Position numbers and translations under genes: made by a program | In this document: in pieces, positions 1 through 9,019 of the stretch | How positions within the stretch are numbered: position 1 is the stretch's first letter | Layout of the letters: each line of letters begins with the position of its first letter | DNA from: Betaproteobacteria bacterium | GTDB lineage: Bacteria > Pseudomonadota > Gammaproteobacteria > Burkholderiales > SG8-41 | Assembly (NCBI GenBank): GCA_029863175.1 | Contig: JAOTVX010000026.1 | Coordinates: 1-50,257 of the forward strand | Direction of reading: 5' to 3' | DNA length: 50,257 bases | Notes under the pieces: model-generated | The model's database searches: none | What the model was told of the DNA's origin: nothing | What the model saw: the letters and a program-made list of their open reading frames with translations, nothing else

Positions 1-2297
1 CATCGGACCTCGTTCCGGGCGACGTTGTTCTGGTTCAATCGGGCGATCGCGTACCCGCGGACCTGCGCCTGCTTGCCGTAAAGAACCTGCGTATCGAGGA
101 GGCCGCGCTCACAGGAGAATCAGTACCGGTAGACAAACGCCTCGAGGCTGTCGCATCGGATGCGTCGCTTGGCGACCGAACCTGCATGGCCTATTCGGGC
201 ACGCTCGTCACCTTCGGGCAGGGCCGCGGCGTGGTAGCCGCCACCGGCGACGCGACGGAGCTGGGCCGCGTTTCCACGCTGCTCGCCGAGGTGGAGCGGT
301 TGGAAACGCCCCTGCTTCGCCGGATCGCGATATTCAGCAAGTGGCTGAGCGCAGCCATCGTTGCCATTGCGGCAGCCATCTTTGCGCTCGGCATCGTGCG
401 CGGCTATCCGGCCGCCGAGATGTTCATGGCAGCGGTCAGCCTCGCCGTGGCGGCCATTCCGGAGGGATTGCCAGCGGTGATGACGGTCACGCTCGCCATC
501 GGCGTTCAGCGCATGGCGCGCCGCAATGCCATCGTCCGGGTGCTGCCGGCTGTCGAGGCGCTCGGCAGCGTGACCGTGATCTGCTCGGACAAGACCGGCA
601 CGCTCACGCACAATGAAATGATGGTTCAAACGATCGTCACCAGCGAGGGTTTCCGTTCGGTGACGGGTGCCGGCTATGAGCCGCGCGGCGAGTTTTGCAC
701 GGACGAAGGACCGGTGGATCCGTCCGCTGATCCGTCGCTGGCCGAGATCCTGCGCGCCGGACTGCTGTGCAACGATGCACGGCTGGTCGCACATCACGGC
801 GAGTGGGCCATCGAAGGCGACCCGACCGAGGGCGCGCTGGTCGTTGCAGCCAGCAAGGCGGGCATGGATCCCGCCCTCGAAAGCGAGCGCCTGCCGCGCC
901 GCGACGTCATCCCGTTCGAGTCCGAGTACCGCTACATGGCGACGCTGCATCATGACCACGCCGGGCACGCGTTCGCATACGTCAAGGGCGCCCCCGAGCG
1001 CGTGCTCGAGATGTGCAGCCATCAGCACCGTGGCGGAGAGGACCGGCCGCTCCAGCGGCCGCAGTGGGAGCGCCACGCCCACGCGCTCGCCGCGAAGGGC
1101 CAGCGCGTTCTCGCCCTCGCTTTCAAGCCGCTCGAGCACGGTCAGCTCGACCTGTCGTACGACGACGTGGTGAACGGCCTTTCGTTGCTGGGACTGATGG
1201 GCATGAGCGACCCGCCGCGCGAGGAGGCGATTCACGCCGTCTCCGTCTGCAAGCAGGCTGGCGTGCACGTGAAACTCATTACCGGCGATCACGCCGCCAC
1301 CGCGTTGGCCGTCGGTACACAGCTTGGCATCGGCGACGGCACAACGGTGCTGACCGGAACGGAGCTCGAGAAAACCGACGAGGAAACGCTGCAGCGCCTC
1401 GCGCCGCAGGTTGACGTCTATGCGCGCGTCAGCCCGGAGCACAAGCTGCGGCTGGTCAAGGCATTGCAGGCGCGCGGCGAAGTCGTGGCGATGACCGGCG
1501 ACGGCGTCAACGACGCGCCTGCCCTGCGGCGCGCCGACATCGGCGTCGCCATGGGCATTACTGGCACCGAGGCTGCCAAGGAGGCCGCGGAAATGGTGCT
1601 CGCCGACGACAATTTCGCCTCGATCGAGCACGCGATCGAGGAAGGTCGTACGGTCTACGACAACCTGCGCAAGACCATTCTCTTCATGATGCCCACCAAC
1701 GGCGGCGAGGCGGGTACGCTGGTGACCGCGATCGCGCTGGGCATCACGCTCCCGATCCTCCCAGTGCAGATCCTGTGGGTGAACATGATCACGGCCGTGA
1801 CACTGTCGCTCGCGCTCGTTTTCGAGCCGATGGAAGCCGGCGTCATGCGCCGCGCACCGCGCGACCCCGGCGAACCGATCTTCTCGCGCTACTTTCTGTG
1901 GCGAACCGTCTTCGTGTCGGTGGTGGTCAGCGCCGGCACGCTCGGCATGTTCCTTTGGGAGCAGGCGCAGGGCGCGGGCCTGGAGGTGGCGCGCACCGCC
2001 GCGGTCAACACACTCGTCGTATTCGAAGCATTTTACCTGCTGAACGCGCGTTTTCTCCTTGCGCCCGCGACGCCGCTCGCGGCGCTCACGGGCAACCCCT
2101 ACGTGCCCCTGATGATCCTGCTGGTTGTCGTCTTCCAGCTCTTCTACACGTACGCGCCTTTCATGCAGACGCTCTTTCACTCCGCCGCACTCAGCCCCGA
2201 GGTCTGGCTGCGCGTTGTGCTGATCGGGCTGTTGATCTACGTTCTAGTGGAACTCGAAAAGTGGGTGGTGCGCCTCACCCGCTGGCGGGTCGTGTAG
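1..2297 (+). CDS. Cation-transporting P-type ATPase, P2-like (5' partial)
   Basis: The reading frame is open from the window edge (first full codon at 3), so the N-terminus is missing. Visible P-type ATPase signatures are the actuator TGES loop (111-122), the TM4 motif PEGLP (from 459), the phosphorylation motif DKTGT (Asp codon 588-590), the hinge MTGDGVNDAP (about 1490-1520) and several C-terminal membrane segments. This is a membrane ion pump driven by ATP through an aspartyl-phosphate intermediate. The layout resembles SERCA/PMR1-type Ca2+ pumps, and TM4 keeps the ion-binding Glu. However, TM6 reads LWVNMITAVTLSLALVFEP, where Ca2+ pumps have an Asp after the N..T pair, so Ca2+ specificity cannot be assumed. 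A DUF72 gene follows 21 bases downstream on the same strand. Confidence 0.93.
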   Translation, partial: SDLVPGDVVLVQSGDRVPADLRLLAVKNLRIEEAALTGESVPVDKRLEAVASDASLGDRTCMAYSGTLVTFGQGRGVVAATGDATELGRVSTLLAEVERLETPLLRRIAIFSKWLSAAIVAIAAAIFALGIVRGYPAAEMFMAAVSLAVAAIPEGLPAVMTVTLAIGVQRMARRNAIVRVLPAVEALGSVTVICSDKTGTLTHNEMMVQTIVTSEGFRSVTGAGYEPRGEFCTDEGPVDPSADPSLAEILRAGLLCNDARLVAHHGEWAIEGDPTEGALVVAASKAGMDPALESERLPRRDVIPFESEYRYMATLHHDHAGHAFAYVKGAPERVLEMCSHQHRGGEDRPLQRPQWERHAHALAAKGQRVLALAFKPLEHGQLDLSYDDVVNGLSLLGLMGMSDPPREEAIHAVSVCKQAGVHVKLITGDHAATALAVGTQLGIGDGTTVLTGTELEKTDEETLQRLAPQVDVYARVSPEHKLRLVKALQARGEVVAMTGDGVNDAPALRRADIGVAMGITGTEAAKEAAEMVLADDNFASIEHAIEEGRTVYDNLRKTILFMMPTNGGEAGTLVTAIALGITLPILPVQILWVNMITAVTLSLALVFEPMEAGVMRRAPRDPGEPIFSRYFLWRTVFVSVVVSAGTLGMFLWEQAQGAGLEVARTAAVNTLVVFEAFYLLNARFLLAPATPLAALTGNPYVPLMILLVVVFQLFYTYAPFMQTLFHSAALSPEVWLRVVLIGLLIYVLVELEKWVVRLTRWRVV

Positions 2298-2318
2298 ACG
2301 CGTCGCGCCTGTCTACTC

Positions 2319-3080
2319 ATGGCACGCCGCCGCGCACGAATTCTGATCGGGACCTCCGGCTGGTCCTATCCGCACTGGCGCGGGCCGTTCTATCCGGTGG
2401 ATCTGCCGCATGAAGTGCAGCTCGCGTTCTACGCCGAGCGATTCCGCAGCGTCGAGATCAACAGCACTTTTTACCGCCTGCCCGAGCGTAAAACGCTCAA
2501 GGCCTGGCATGACGCCGTTCCCGGAGAATTTGTATTTGCCGTCAAAGCGAGTCGCTTCATCACGCACATGAAGAAGCTCAACACGCCGGCGCCGGCATTG
2601 CGAAGCTTCTTCAGGCGGATCGAAGTGCTCGGTGACAAGCTCGGCCCCGTGCTTTTTCAGCTGCCCCCGCGCTGGCGCTGCAACCCGAAGCGCCTGGCGT
2701 CGTTTCTCGGCTCGTTGAGCCGTGACTTCCGCTACGCCTTCGAGTTCCGCGACCCTAGTTGGCTCACGCCCGATATCTACGGTCTGCTCGCGCACCACAA
2801 TGCGGCGCTCTGCATCTACGAGCTTGCCGGTTATCGCTCTCCGATCGCGGTCACCTCGAGGCTGGTCTACATCCGGCTGCACGGGTCGGAAGGACCGTAC
2901 CAAGGGTGCTACGACCGGCGCACGCTGGCCCACTGGGCGAAGAAAATCCGGGCATGGTCGTCGGAAGGACGGTCGGTGTGCTGTTACTTCGACAATGATC
3001 AGCTGGGGTATGCGGCCCTGAATGCACGCGAACTCGCATGCCTGGTCGGTAGGCAGAAGGCTCCATCCAAAACCTGGTGA
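2319..3080 (+). CDS. DUF72 family protein (YecE-like)
   Basis: 253 residues, the usual length for DUF72. The N-terminus carries the family hallmark IGTSGWSYPHWRGPFYP, followed by FRSVEINSTFYRLP, FVFAVKASRFITH, a conserved FELRDPSW-like segment (FEFRDPSW) and a late YFDND. The family adopts a TIM-barrel-like fold and its biochemical role is not established. The ATG at 2319 lies just after the ATPase, so the two may be co-transcribed. The TGA stop (3078-3080) falls inside the first unit of a TGGTGATG repeat array, so the repeat appears to supply the present C-terminus. Confidence 0.9.
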   Translation: MARRRARILIGTSGWSYPHWRGPFYPVDLPHEVQLAFYAERFRSVEINSTFYRLPERKTLKAWHDAVPGEFVFAVKASRFITHMKKLNTPAPALRSFFRRIEVLGDKLGPVLFQLPPRWRCNPKRLASFLGSLSRDFRYAFEFRDPSWLTPDIYGLLAHHNAALCIYELAGYRSPIAVTSRLVYIRLHGSEGPYQGCYDRRTLAHWAKKIRAWSSEGRSVCCYFDNDQLGYAALNARELACLVGRQKAPSKTW

Positions 3081-3191
3081 TGGGTACTGGTGATGACGAT
3101 ATTGGTGATGGGTAATGGTGATGAGGAACGTAATGCGCCGTTCCATCACTATCATCCATCACCATTTTTCATCACCATTATTCATTACTTC
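3074..3191. repeat. Converging 13-bp-type repeat array R1
   Basis: The left arm has four TGGTGATG(A/G) units at roughly 13-bp spacing. It is followed by a short hairpin GGAACG-taatgcgc-CGTTCC. The right arm then has units in the reverse sense (CATCACTAT, CATCCATCACCA, CATCACCATT). The whole block can fold into one long imperfect stem-loop. It begins at the DUF72 stop codon and lies between that gene and the 3' end of the convergent hslR, where a bidirectional terminator would be expected. Confidence 0.8.
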
Positions 3192-3226
3192 GTGGCGAAG
3201 GAATGAGGGATGGAAACCGCCTGAAG

Positions 3227-3622
3227 TCAGGAGGCAGAAGAATTCCCGGATCGTCTGCGCCAGCGCTCGAGCTGCCGTCGCTCCTTCTTGGTAGGGCGGC
3301 CTTGGCGGCCGGCTGCCGGCTCCGACATGAGCTTGCGGTTCGCCACCTGTTCCTGGCGCCGCGCTTGGCTGGCGGGATCTTCCTCGTAGAGCATGCGGGC
3401 GACGGATGCTGGGCCACGTCGTTCGGAAAGCCGCGCCACGGTGATCACCCATTCGTAGTCGCCGATATGAATGACCAGTGTGTTGCCGACTTTGAGGTCG
3501 CGGGCGGGTTTCGTGCGCTCGCCGTTCAACTTCACCTTGCCGCCCTCGATCGCTTGCTGCGCGGCCGAGCGCGTCTTGAAGAAACGGGCGGCCCAGAGCC
3601 ATTTGTCTATTCGTATCGCCAT
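3227..3622 (-). CDS. hslR: S4-domain heat shock protein 15 (HslR)
   Basis: 131 residues. The S4 RNA-binding domain occupies about residues 1-65, with RIDKWLWAARFFKTR, then a KVKLNGERTKPARDLKVGN segment typical of S4 loops. A basic Arg/Lys-rich C-terminal tail follows (PTKKERRQLERWRRR). HslR in Escherichia coli binds stalled 50S subunits carrying nascent chain and tRNA, and helps recycle them. Length and domain order match that family. It converges with the DUF72 gene across repeat array R1. The 248 bases upstream hold no convincing gene. Confidence 0.92.
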   Translation of the reverse strand: MAIRIDKWLWAARFFKTRSAAQQAIEGGKVKLNGERTKPARDLKVGNTLVIHIGDYEWVITVARLSERRGPASVARMLYEEDPASQARRQEQVANRKLMSEPAAGRQGRPTKKERRQLERWRRRSGNSSAS

Positions 3623-3870
3623 TCGGCTTTATGGCCACTTTATCGTGGCCCCAACAAGCGGGGACTGCGGCGCTTCCAGATGATTCGAACGTCGATGCAG
3701 ATACGGAGCTGACCATGTGGTCGCGCTCGCCGAAAATCAATGGCTGAACCGCGTAGCCGCCCAGAGCGAGTAGAAAAGCGCCGAAAGTTGATTAGGGAAT
3801 GGAAAACGCATTTAGAGAAAAGCGAAGACCCTTGCCTCGTATACTCAGACATCGGAAGCGCGCAGCCCTT

Positions 3871-4983
3871 TTAGCGCCGATAGCTGATGCGGTAGATCGC
3901 GCCGGCGTGATCGTCGGAAACCAGCAACGCGCCGTCGGGCATGATCAGTACGTCGACCGGCCGTCCCCAGGCCGACTGTCCCTGCAGCCAGCCCTCGGCG
4001 AATACCTCGTGTTTTACCGGTTTGTTGCCTGACAGCACGACGCGCTTCAGACGGTAACCGATTTTCTGGCTGCGGTCCCACGAGCCATGCTCGGCGATGA
4101 AAATGTTGTTGCGATATTCGGCGGGGAACATGTTGCCGGTGTAAAAGCGCATGCCGAGTGCGGCGACGTGCGGCCCGAGGTTGATCACGGGGGGCGTGAA
4201 TTCCGCGCAGCTGCGTTGCGCGCCAAACTGGGGATCAGGCAGGTCTCCCTGATGACAGTAAGGATAACCGAAATGCATGCCGGGCCTGGGCGCATGGTTT
4301 AGTTCGTCACTCGGAATGTCGTCGCCCAGCCGGTCGCGACCGTTGTCGGTAAACCACAATTCCTTCGACTCCCGATGCCAGTCGAAACCAACCGAGTTGC
4401 GTATCCCGCGCGCAAACACTTCCAGTCCGCTTCCATCGGCCTTGAGGCGCATGAGGTTGGCGTAACGACCGGAATCCGGATCGCAGATATTGCAAGGTGC
4501 GCCGACCGGAACGTAAAGCATGCCGTCGGGGCCAAACGCGATGAATTTCCACCCGTGGTGTGTTTCGGAAGGGAAGCGGTCGCTGACGATAACCGGACGA
4601 GGGGGTGCCGCGAGGCTGGCCTCGATGTTGTCGAAACGCAGGATGCGAGAAACCTCGGACACGTACAGCGCGCCGCTGCGAAACGCAACGCCGACGGGCA
4701 TGTTGAGCCCGGAGGCAACGGTCAGCGTTTCGACCGCCTTGTTGTCGCGTATCTTGACGGCGTAAACCTTGCCGGCGTGCCTACTGCCGACAAACAGCGT
4801 GCCCTGGTCCCCCAGCGACATCGCGCGCGCGTTGGGCAAATCGTCGGCAAACACGCTGATCTCGAATCCAGGCGGCAACCTGATTTTTTCGACCGGTAGC
4901 CCTTGCGCCGCGGCGGCCGTGCCGATTGCCAGCGCGGTTACAAGCGCGCAACGCCGCAGGCATTCAGTCATTTCAGCAATCAT
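3871..4983 (-). CDS. Secreted glucose/sorbosone dehydrogenase-like beta-propeller protein
   Basis: About 370 residues. A hydrophobic N-terminal segment (CALVTALAIGTAAAAQG) looks like a signal peptide, so the protein is probably periplasmic. The body shows GSDH-family features: GFEISVFADDLPNARAM, LFVGSRHAGKVYAV, MLYVPVGAPCNIC, FARGIRNSVGFDWH, LWFTDNGRD and a C-terminal ADVLIMPDGALLVSDDH-type end. Members are six-bladed propellers, and several are PQQ-dependent sugar or aldose dehydrogenases. Substrate and PQQ use cannot be read here. I chose the ATG at 4983. A second ATG at 4971 is equally possible, and neither has a clear ribosome-binding site. Confidence 0.88.
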   Translation of the reverse strand: MIAEMTECLRRCALVTALAIGTAAAAQGLPVEKIRLPPGFEISVFADDLPNARAMSLGDQGTLFVGSRHAGKVYAVKIRDNKAVETLTVASGLNMPVGVAFRSGALYVSEVSRILRFDNIEASLAAPPRPVIVSDRFPSETHHGWKFIAFGPDGMLYVPVGAPCNICDPDSGRYANLMRLKADGSGLEVFARGIRNSVGFDWHRESKELWFTDNGRDRLGDDIPSDELNHAPRPGMHFGYPYCHQGDLPDPQFGAQRSCAEFTPPVINLGPHVAALGMRFYTGNMFPAEYRNNIFIAEHGSWDRSQKIGYRLKRVVLSGNKPVKHEVFAEGWLQGQSAWGRPVDVLIMPDGALLVSDDHAGAIYRISYRR

Positions 4984-5039
4984 GGGGGGTAATGATTCAC
5001 GATAGATCCCCCGATTATAATTGGGCGAGCACAATCATT

Positions 5040-5057
5040 CGTATTTTGAACAATACG
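5040..5057. promoter_or_regulatory. Operator-like palindrome in a divergent intergenic region
   Basis: CGTATT and AATACG form a 6-bp inverted repeat with a 6-bp spacer. It lies in the 331-bp region (4984-5314) between the divergent propeller gene and the SNF2 gene. This is the only ordered element I see there. The region is more AT-rich than its surroundings, as expected for promoters. No regulator gene is adjacent, so binding is a guess. Confidence 0.3.
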
Positions 5058-5314
5058 TCAATGGGGTTAGACTTGATTGATTTTGGTCTGTTTACGAAAT
5101 GCGCCCGACCTAGAGTCCCCTCGCCTCGCATTCAGTGCAAGCCGCCGATCGAGCTGCAGCGCGATCAATCGAGTCTGACGCCCTTGACTCTGATGATCGC
5201 CGGACGAGTCTTGATCAAAACGGCGGGCGTTCGAGGCGGCTATGCGCTTGACGACCCGCTGTTCGCCGAATGGCTGCGGGCCGGTCGCCAACTCGAGATA
5301 GACCGACGCGCGTG

Positions 5315-8095
5315 ATGTCTTCCGGGAACTCGCCGGTGCATTCACTTGCTAAGATCGCGGTGGATGTCGATGCTCCAACTCCTGGCGTGACGGCGAGGGT
5401 TCTCGTTCCGGTTCTCACGCCCCACGGCCACCTCCTGCTGGCGCCCGGGGATGATCCGGTTCCGCTCGCAGCCGGGGTTGCGCTCCGCTTGCAGGTGTCC
5501 TTTGCTCGAGGAACCGGTCATGGACTGGTCGATCTGGGTGCAACAGAGGTCGGCACGGCGCTGCCTCCGGTGTTCGGCTATTGGCGGGACTTCGCCGCCC
5601 GCTATGTAACTGCGGTCTGCGCCGCTTCTGATCCCGGCGCGTCGCCGACGCAAATCCGGATTGCCGCACCGTCGCCGCAGGTGCTCGAATCTCTTGCGGC
5701 CGCGGTACCACCAATGACCGGAGCCGAGTACGCGACGGCAAGCGTGCTGCATTCGCTCTGGAACGAAATCGAGACGGCGTTCCAGGCCGAGCTCGCTGCA
5801 TCGACGGTATCAGTTCAGGACTTCCTCAGGAGCAAGAACCCCGCCTGGAATCTGGTTGGCCGCGTCCATTTCAACTTGGCCGAGAATCGCAGGGACGAGG
5901 AAGCGCCGTTCGCATTTCTGGCGACCTATACGCCACGACTTTCGGCGCAGGCGAGAGCACAGCACCTGCCGCTCGGCGAAGCGCTGCGTGAATACGCCGG
6001 TACGGCGAACAAGGAAAAACTGCTTTCCCTGCTGCTGCCCGTCCAACGCGCCGCGGAGAAATGCACGTGGCTTAAGGCGCTGGTGGATGCGGGCGAGGTT
6101 TTTCACCCGCTGCGCTGGTCGTCGCGAGAGGCGTTTCAGCTACTTACCGACTTGCCGGTACTCGAGTCCTCTGGTGTGGTCGTGCGGGTACCGGGTACTT
6201 GGAGGGGCAACCGGCCGCCCCGTCCTCAGGTAAGCGCCACCGTGGGCGACAAGCCGCCGACCGGACTCGGAATGGACTCTCTGCTCGACTTCCACATGCG
6301 GGTCACCCTTGATGGCGAGACGCTCACCGCCACGGAGATCAGGCGCCTGCTTGCGGGATCCGACGGCCTTGCGCTGATCCGTGGCCGCTGGGTCGAGGTT
6401 GATCGGGAAAAGCTCGGTCGGATGCTTGAACAGTTTCGCGAGGTGGAACGCACAGCAGCCAACAGCGGGCTCAGCTTCGCCGAGGCGATGCGCATGCTCG
6501 CGGGGGCAAACGTAGCTGCCGGCGCGGCGGCAACTGGCGTCGATCCTGACTGGGTCTCGGTGGCAGCAGGTCCCTGGCTCGCGGAAACACTCAAGGCGCT
6601 GCGCAGTCCCGAGGGCTTGGTGCGCATCGATCCGGGGCGCGAGCTGAAGGCGCAGCTTCGCCCCTACCAACAGGTCGGCGTGCGCTGGCTCTACGTATTG
6701 TCGAGACTCGGCCTCGGGGCCTGCCTCGCCGATGACATGGGGCTAGGCAAGACGATTCAGGTGCTGTCGCTGCTTCTGGTGCTTCGTATCGAACGCGACG
6801 CCGGGAGACGCGCGAGCCTGTTGGTCGCGCCGGCGTCGTTGCTCGCCAACTGGGCCGCGGAAATCGAGCGGTTCGCACCCACGTTGCGCGTGTTGGTCGC
6901 GCATCCGTCGGCTATGCCGGCGACCGAACTGAAATCCCTGGGCTGGGACCGCATCGACGATGTCGATCTCGTCATCACGAGCTATGCATCTCTTCTGCGT
7001 TTACCCTGGGTCGCGACGACACCGTGGCGGTTGGTCGTGCTCGACGAGGCCCAGGCGATCAAGAACCCGGGAGCAAAGCAGACGCGTGCCGCCAAACAAC
7101 TAGATGCCCGCGCGCGCATCGCGCTGACCGGGACGCCGATCGAAAACCGGCTGGCCGATCTCTGGTCGATTTTCGATTTCGTCAGTCCCGGACTGCTGGG
7201 CGGTGCCAAGGCCTTTGCGGACTTCACCAAGCGCCTCGCGGAGCGGCCGCACAATCCGTTCGGCCCCTTGCGTGAGTTGGTGCGGCCTTATATCCTGCGG
7301 CGACTCAAGACTGACAAGTCGGTCATCGCCGATCTTCCCGACAAGACCGAGGTCAATGCATACTGCTTGTTGAGCCGCAAACAGGCTGCGCTTTACCAGC
7401 AGGCGGTGGACGAACTGGCCAGGAAAATCCGCGAGGCGGATGGTATCCAGCGTCGAGGACTCGTGCTGTCGTTCCTGATGCGCTTCAAGCAGATCTGTAA
7501 TCATCCCTCGCAGTGGCTGGGTGACGGCGCTTGGGGCGAGACCGACAGCGGCAAGCTCGGCCGCCTGCGCGAAATCGCCGAGGTGATCGCGGCCAAGCAG
7601 GAGAAGACGCTCGTGTTCACCCAGTTCCGGGAAGCGACCGCCCCGGTAGCGGCCTTTCTCGGGTCTGTGTTCGGACGGCCCGGACTGGTGCTGCACGGCG
7701 AGACCGAGATCAAGAAGCGTAAGACTCTGGTGCAACGATTTCAGGAAGACGAGACGGTCCCGTTCTTCGTCCTCTCGCTCAAGGCAGGCGGTGCCGGGCT
7801 CAATCTCACGGCCGCATCTCATGTGGTCCATTTCGATCGCTGGTGGAACCCGGCCGTGGAGAATCAGGCCACCGACCGCGCCTTCCGCATAGGACAGACG
7901 AAAAACGTGCTGGTGCACAAGTTCGTGTGCCGCGGGACAGTCGAGGAAAAGATCGACAAACTGATCGAATCGAAACAACGGCTCTCGCATGACCTGCTCG
8001 AGGGCGGCGCGGAGCTGCTGCTCACCGAGATGAATGACGATGAACTGCTCAAGCTCGTCAAGATGGACATTCACGCCGCCGCGCAGGAAGGATGA
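5315..8095 (+). CDS. SNF2-family ATPase/helicase (DEAD/DEAH type)
   Basis: 926 residues from the ATG at 5315. The N-terminal half (about 1-440) is a bacterial SNF2-associated region without recognised motifs. The SNF2 ATPase core follows: QLRPYQQVGVRWL, Walker A DDMGLGKT (about residue 475), the DEAQ box LDEAQAIKN (about 575), ALTGTPIENRLADLWSIFDF, and the helicase C half with FTQFREATAPV, LKAGGAGLNLTAA and the motif VI-like ATDRAFRIGQ (about 855). SNF2 enzymes translocate on double-stranded DNA and remodel protein-DNA complexes. Four bases separate it from a SWIM zinc-finger gene, a known bacterial partnership. An upstream in-frame start at 5270 exists, but the ATG at 5315 better fits the compact gene start. 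Confidence 0.93.
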   Translation: MSSGNSPVHSLAKIAVDVDAPTPGVTARVLVPVLTPHGHLLLAPGDDPVPLAAGVALRLQVSFARGTGHGLVDLGATEVGTALPPVFGYWRDFAARYVTAVCAASDPGASPTQIRIAAPSPQVLESLAAAVPPMTGAEYATASVLHSLWNEIETAFQAELAASTVSVQDFLRSKNPAWNLVGRVHFNLAENRRDEEAPFAFLATYTPRLSAQARAQHLPLGEALREYAGTANKEKLLSLLLPVQRAAEKCTWLKALVDAGEVFHPLRWSSREAFQLLTDLPVLESSGVVVRVPGTWRGNRPPRPQVSATVGDKPPTGLGMDSLLDFHMRVTLDGETLTATEIRRLLAGSDGLALIRGRWVEVDREKLGRMLEQFREVERTAANSGLSFAEAMRMLAGANVAAGAAATGVDPDWVSVAAGPWLAETLKALRSPEGLVRIDPGRELKAQLRPYQQVGVRWLYVLSRLGLGACLADDMGLGKTIQVLSLLLVLRIERDAGRRASLLVAPASLLANWAAEIERFAPTLRVLVAHPSAMPATELKSLGWDRIDDVDLVITSYASLLRLPWVATTPWRLVVLDEAQAIKNPGAKQTRAAKQLDARARIALTGTPIENRLADLWSIFDFVSPGLLGGAKAFADFTKRLAERPHNPFGPLRELVRPYILRRLKTDKSVIADLPDKTEVNAYCLLSRKQAALYQQAVDELARKIREADGIQRRGLVLSFLMRFKQICNHPSQWLGDGAWGETDSGKLGRLREIAEVIAAKQEKTLVFTQFREATAPVAAFLGSVFGRPGLVLHGETEIKKRKTLVQRFQEDETVPFFVLSLKAGGAGLNLTAASHVVHFDRWWNPAVENQATDRAFRIGQTKNVLVHKFVCRGTVEEKIDKLIESKQRLSHDLLEGGAELLLTEMNDDELLKLVKMDIHAAAQEG

Positions 8096-8098
8096 CCG

Positions 8099-9013
8099 AT
8101 GTTTTATCGCTGGAAACCCTACGTTCCTTCGGCCGAGCGCCGCCGCCAGGCCGCGCGCGCAGTGGCGAGATTCAAGAAGAAGGGCGCCACAATGATGCCG
8201 GTGGTTTTGGATGGGCGCGCGATGGCCAAGACGTTCTGGGGCAAAGCCTGGTGCGACAACCTGGAGCGCTACAGCGACTACTCGAACCGCTTGCCTCGCG
8301 GGCGCACCTATGTGCGAAACGGCTCGGTAATCGATCTCAAGATCGCGCCGGGCGAGCTGACGGCGCTGGTCAGCGGCTCCAGCATCTACACAGTACGTGC
8401 GCAGATCACCGCGGTTCCCAAGGTGCGGTGGAAGGCGGTCTGCGCCGATTGTGCGGGCGCCATCGATTCCCTGGTCGAACTGTTACAGGGGCGCTTTTCG
8501 AAGGGCGTGATGGAACGCATCTGCCGGCAGGACACGGGGCTGTTCCCTTCGCCGAAGGAAATCAGTTTCACTTGTTCCTGTCCCGACTGGGCCACGATGT
8601 GCAAACATGTCGCTGCGGTACTCTACGGTGTCGGAGCCCGCCTCGATCAGAATCCCGAACTGTTGTTCGCGCTGCGCAAGGTCGACCATAATGCTCTGGT
8701 CGCGACCGCCGGACGCGACTTGTCGCTCGGCGGGAAGGGACCGGCCACCGGCAAGGTACTCGAGGAGGCCGGACTCGCCGAGATGTTTGGCATCGAGTTG
8801 GTAGCGCGCACCGAAGGGCCGGCATCAGCAGGGACAGCGAAGGAGGGTGCGAACAAGAAGTCTTCGGTGGCAATTGGAGGAAGGGCGAGAAGCAAAAAGC
8901 TGACACCAATGCCGAAGAAAACAAAGGCAACTCGTAGCGAACGCGTCGCAGCCAAAGCCGGCAAACACTCGAAGCCCTCTGGCCCCCGCTCATCGCGGCG
9001 CGGTCGGGGTTGA
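8099..9013 (+). CDS. SWIM zinc-finger protein, partner of SNF2 ATPase
   Basis: 304 residues. A SWIM motif CxCx6CxH is visible at C159, C161, C168 and H170 (CSCPDWATMCKH). This fold chelates zinc and is used in DNA or protein binding. The N-terminal part (RWKPYVPSAERRRQAAR, TFWGKAWCDNLERYSD, LPRGRTYVRNGSV) matches bacterial SWIM proteins encoded beside SNF2 ATPases. The C-terminal 60 residues are low-complexity, rich in Lys, Arg, Ser and Ala, and probably bind nucleic acid. It is coupled to the SNF2 gene, whose stop lies just before this ATG. The pair most likely acts in DNA repair or remodelling, but the substrate is unknown. Confidence 0.9.
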   Translation: MFYRWKPYVPSAERRRQAARAVARFKKKGATMMPVVLDGRAMAKTFWGKAWCDNLERYSDYSNRLPRGRTYVRNGSVIDLKIAPGELTALVSGSSIYTVRAQITAVPKVRWKAVCADCAGAIDSLVELLQGRFSKGVMERICRQDTGLFPSPKEISFTCSCPDWATMCKHVAAVLYGVGARLDQNPELLFALRKVDHNALVATAGRDLSLGGKGPATGKVLEEAGLAEMFGIELVARTEGPASAGTAKEGANKKSSVAIGGRARSKKLTPMPKKTKATRSERVAAKAGKHSKPSGPRSSRRGRG

Positions 9014-9019
9014 AAGCCG

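Noticed and set aside
120..2180. Long open frame on the minus strand opposite the P-type ATPase
   Set aside because: It is an antisense shadow common in high-GC DNA. The plus strand carries all P-type ATPase motifs, and the minus frame has only Arg/His-rich low-complexity sequence.
3623..3870. Short frames between hslR and the propeller gene
   Set aside because: No ribosome-binding site, no domain and no codon bias typical of the neighbours. I see nothing there.
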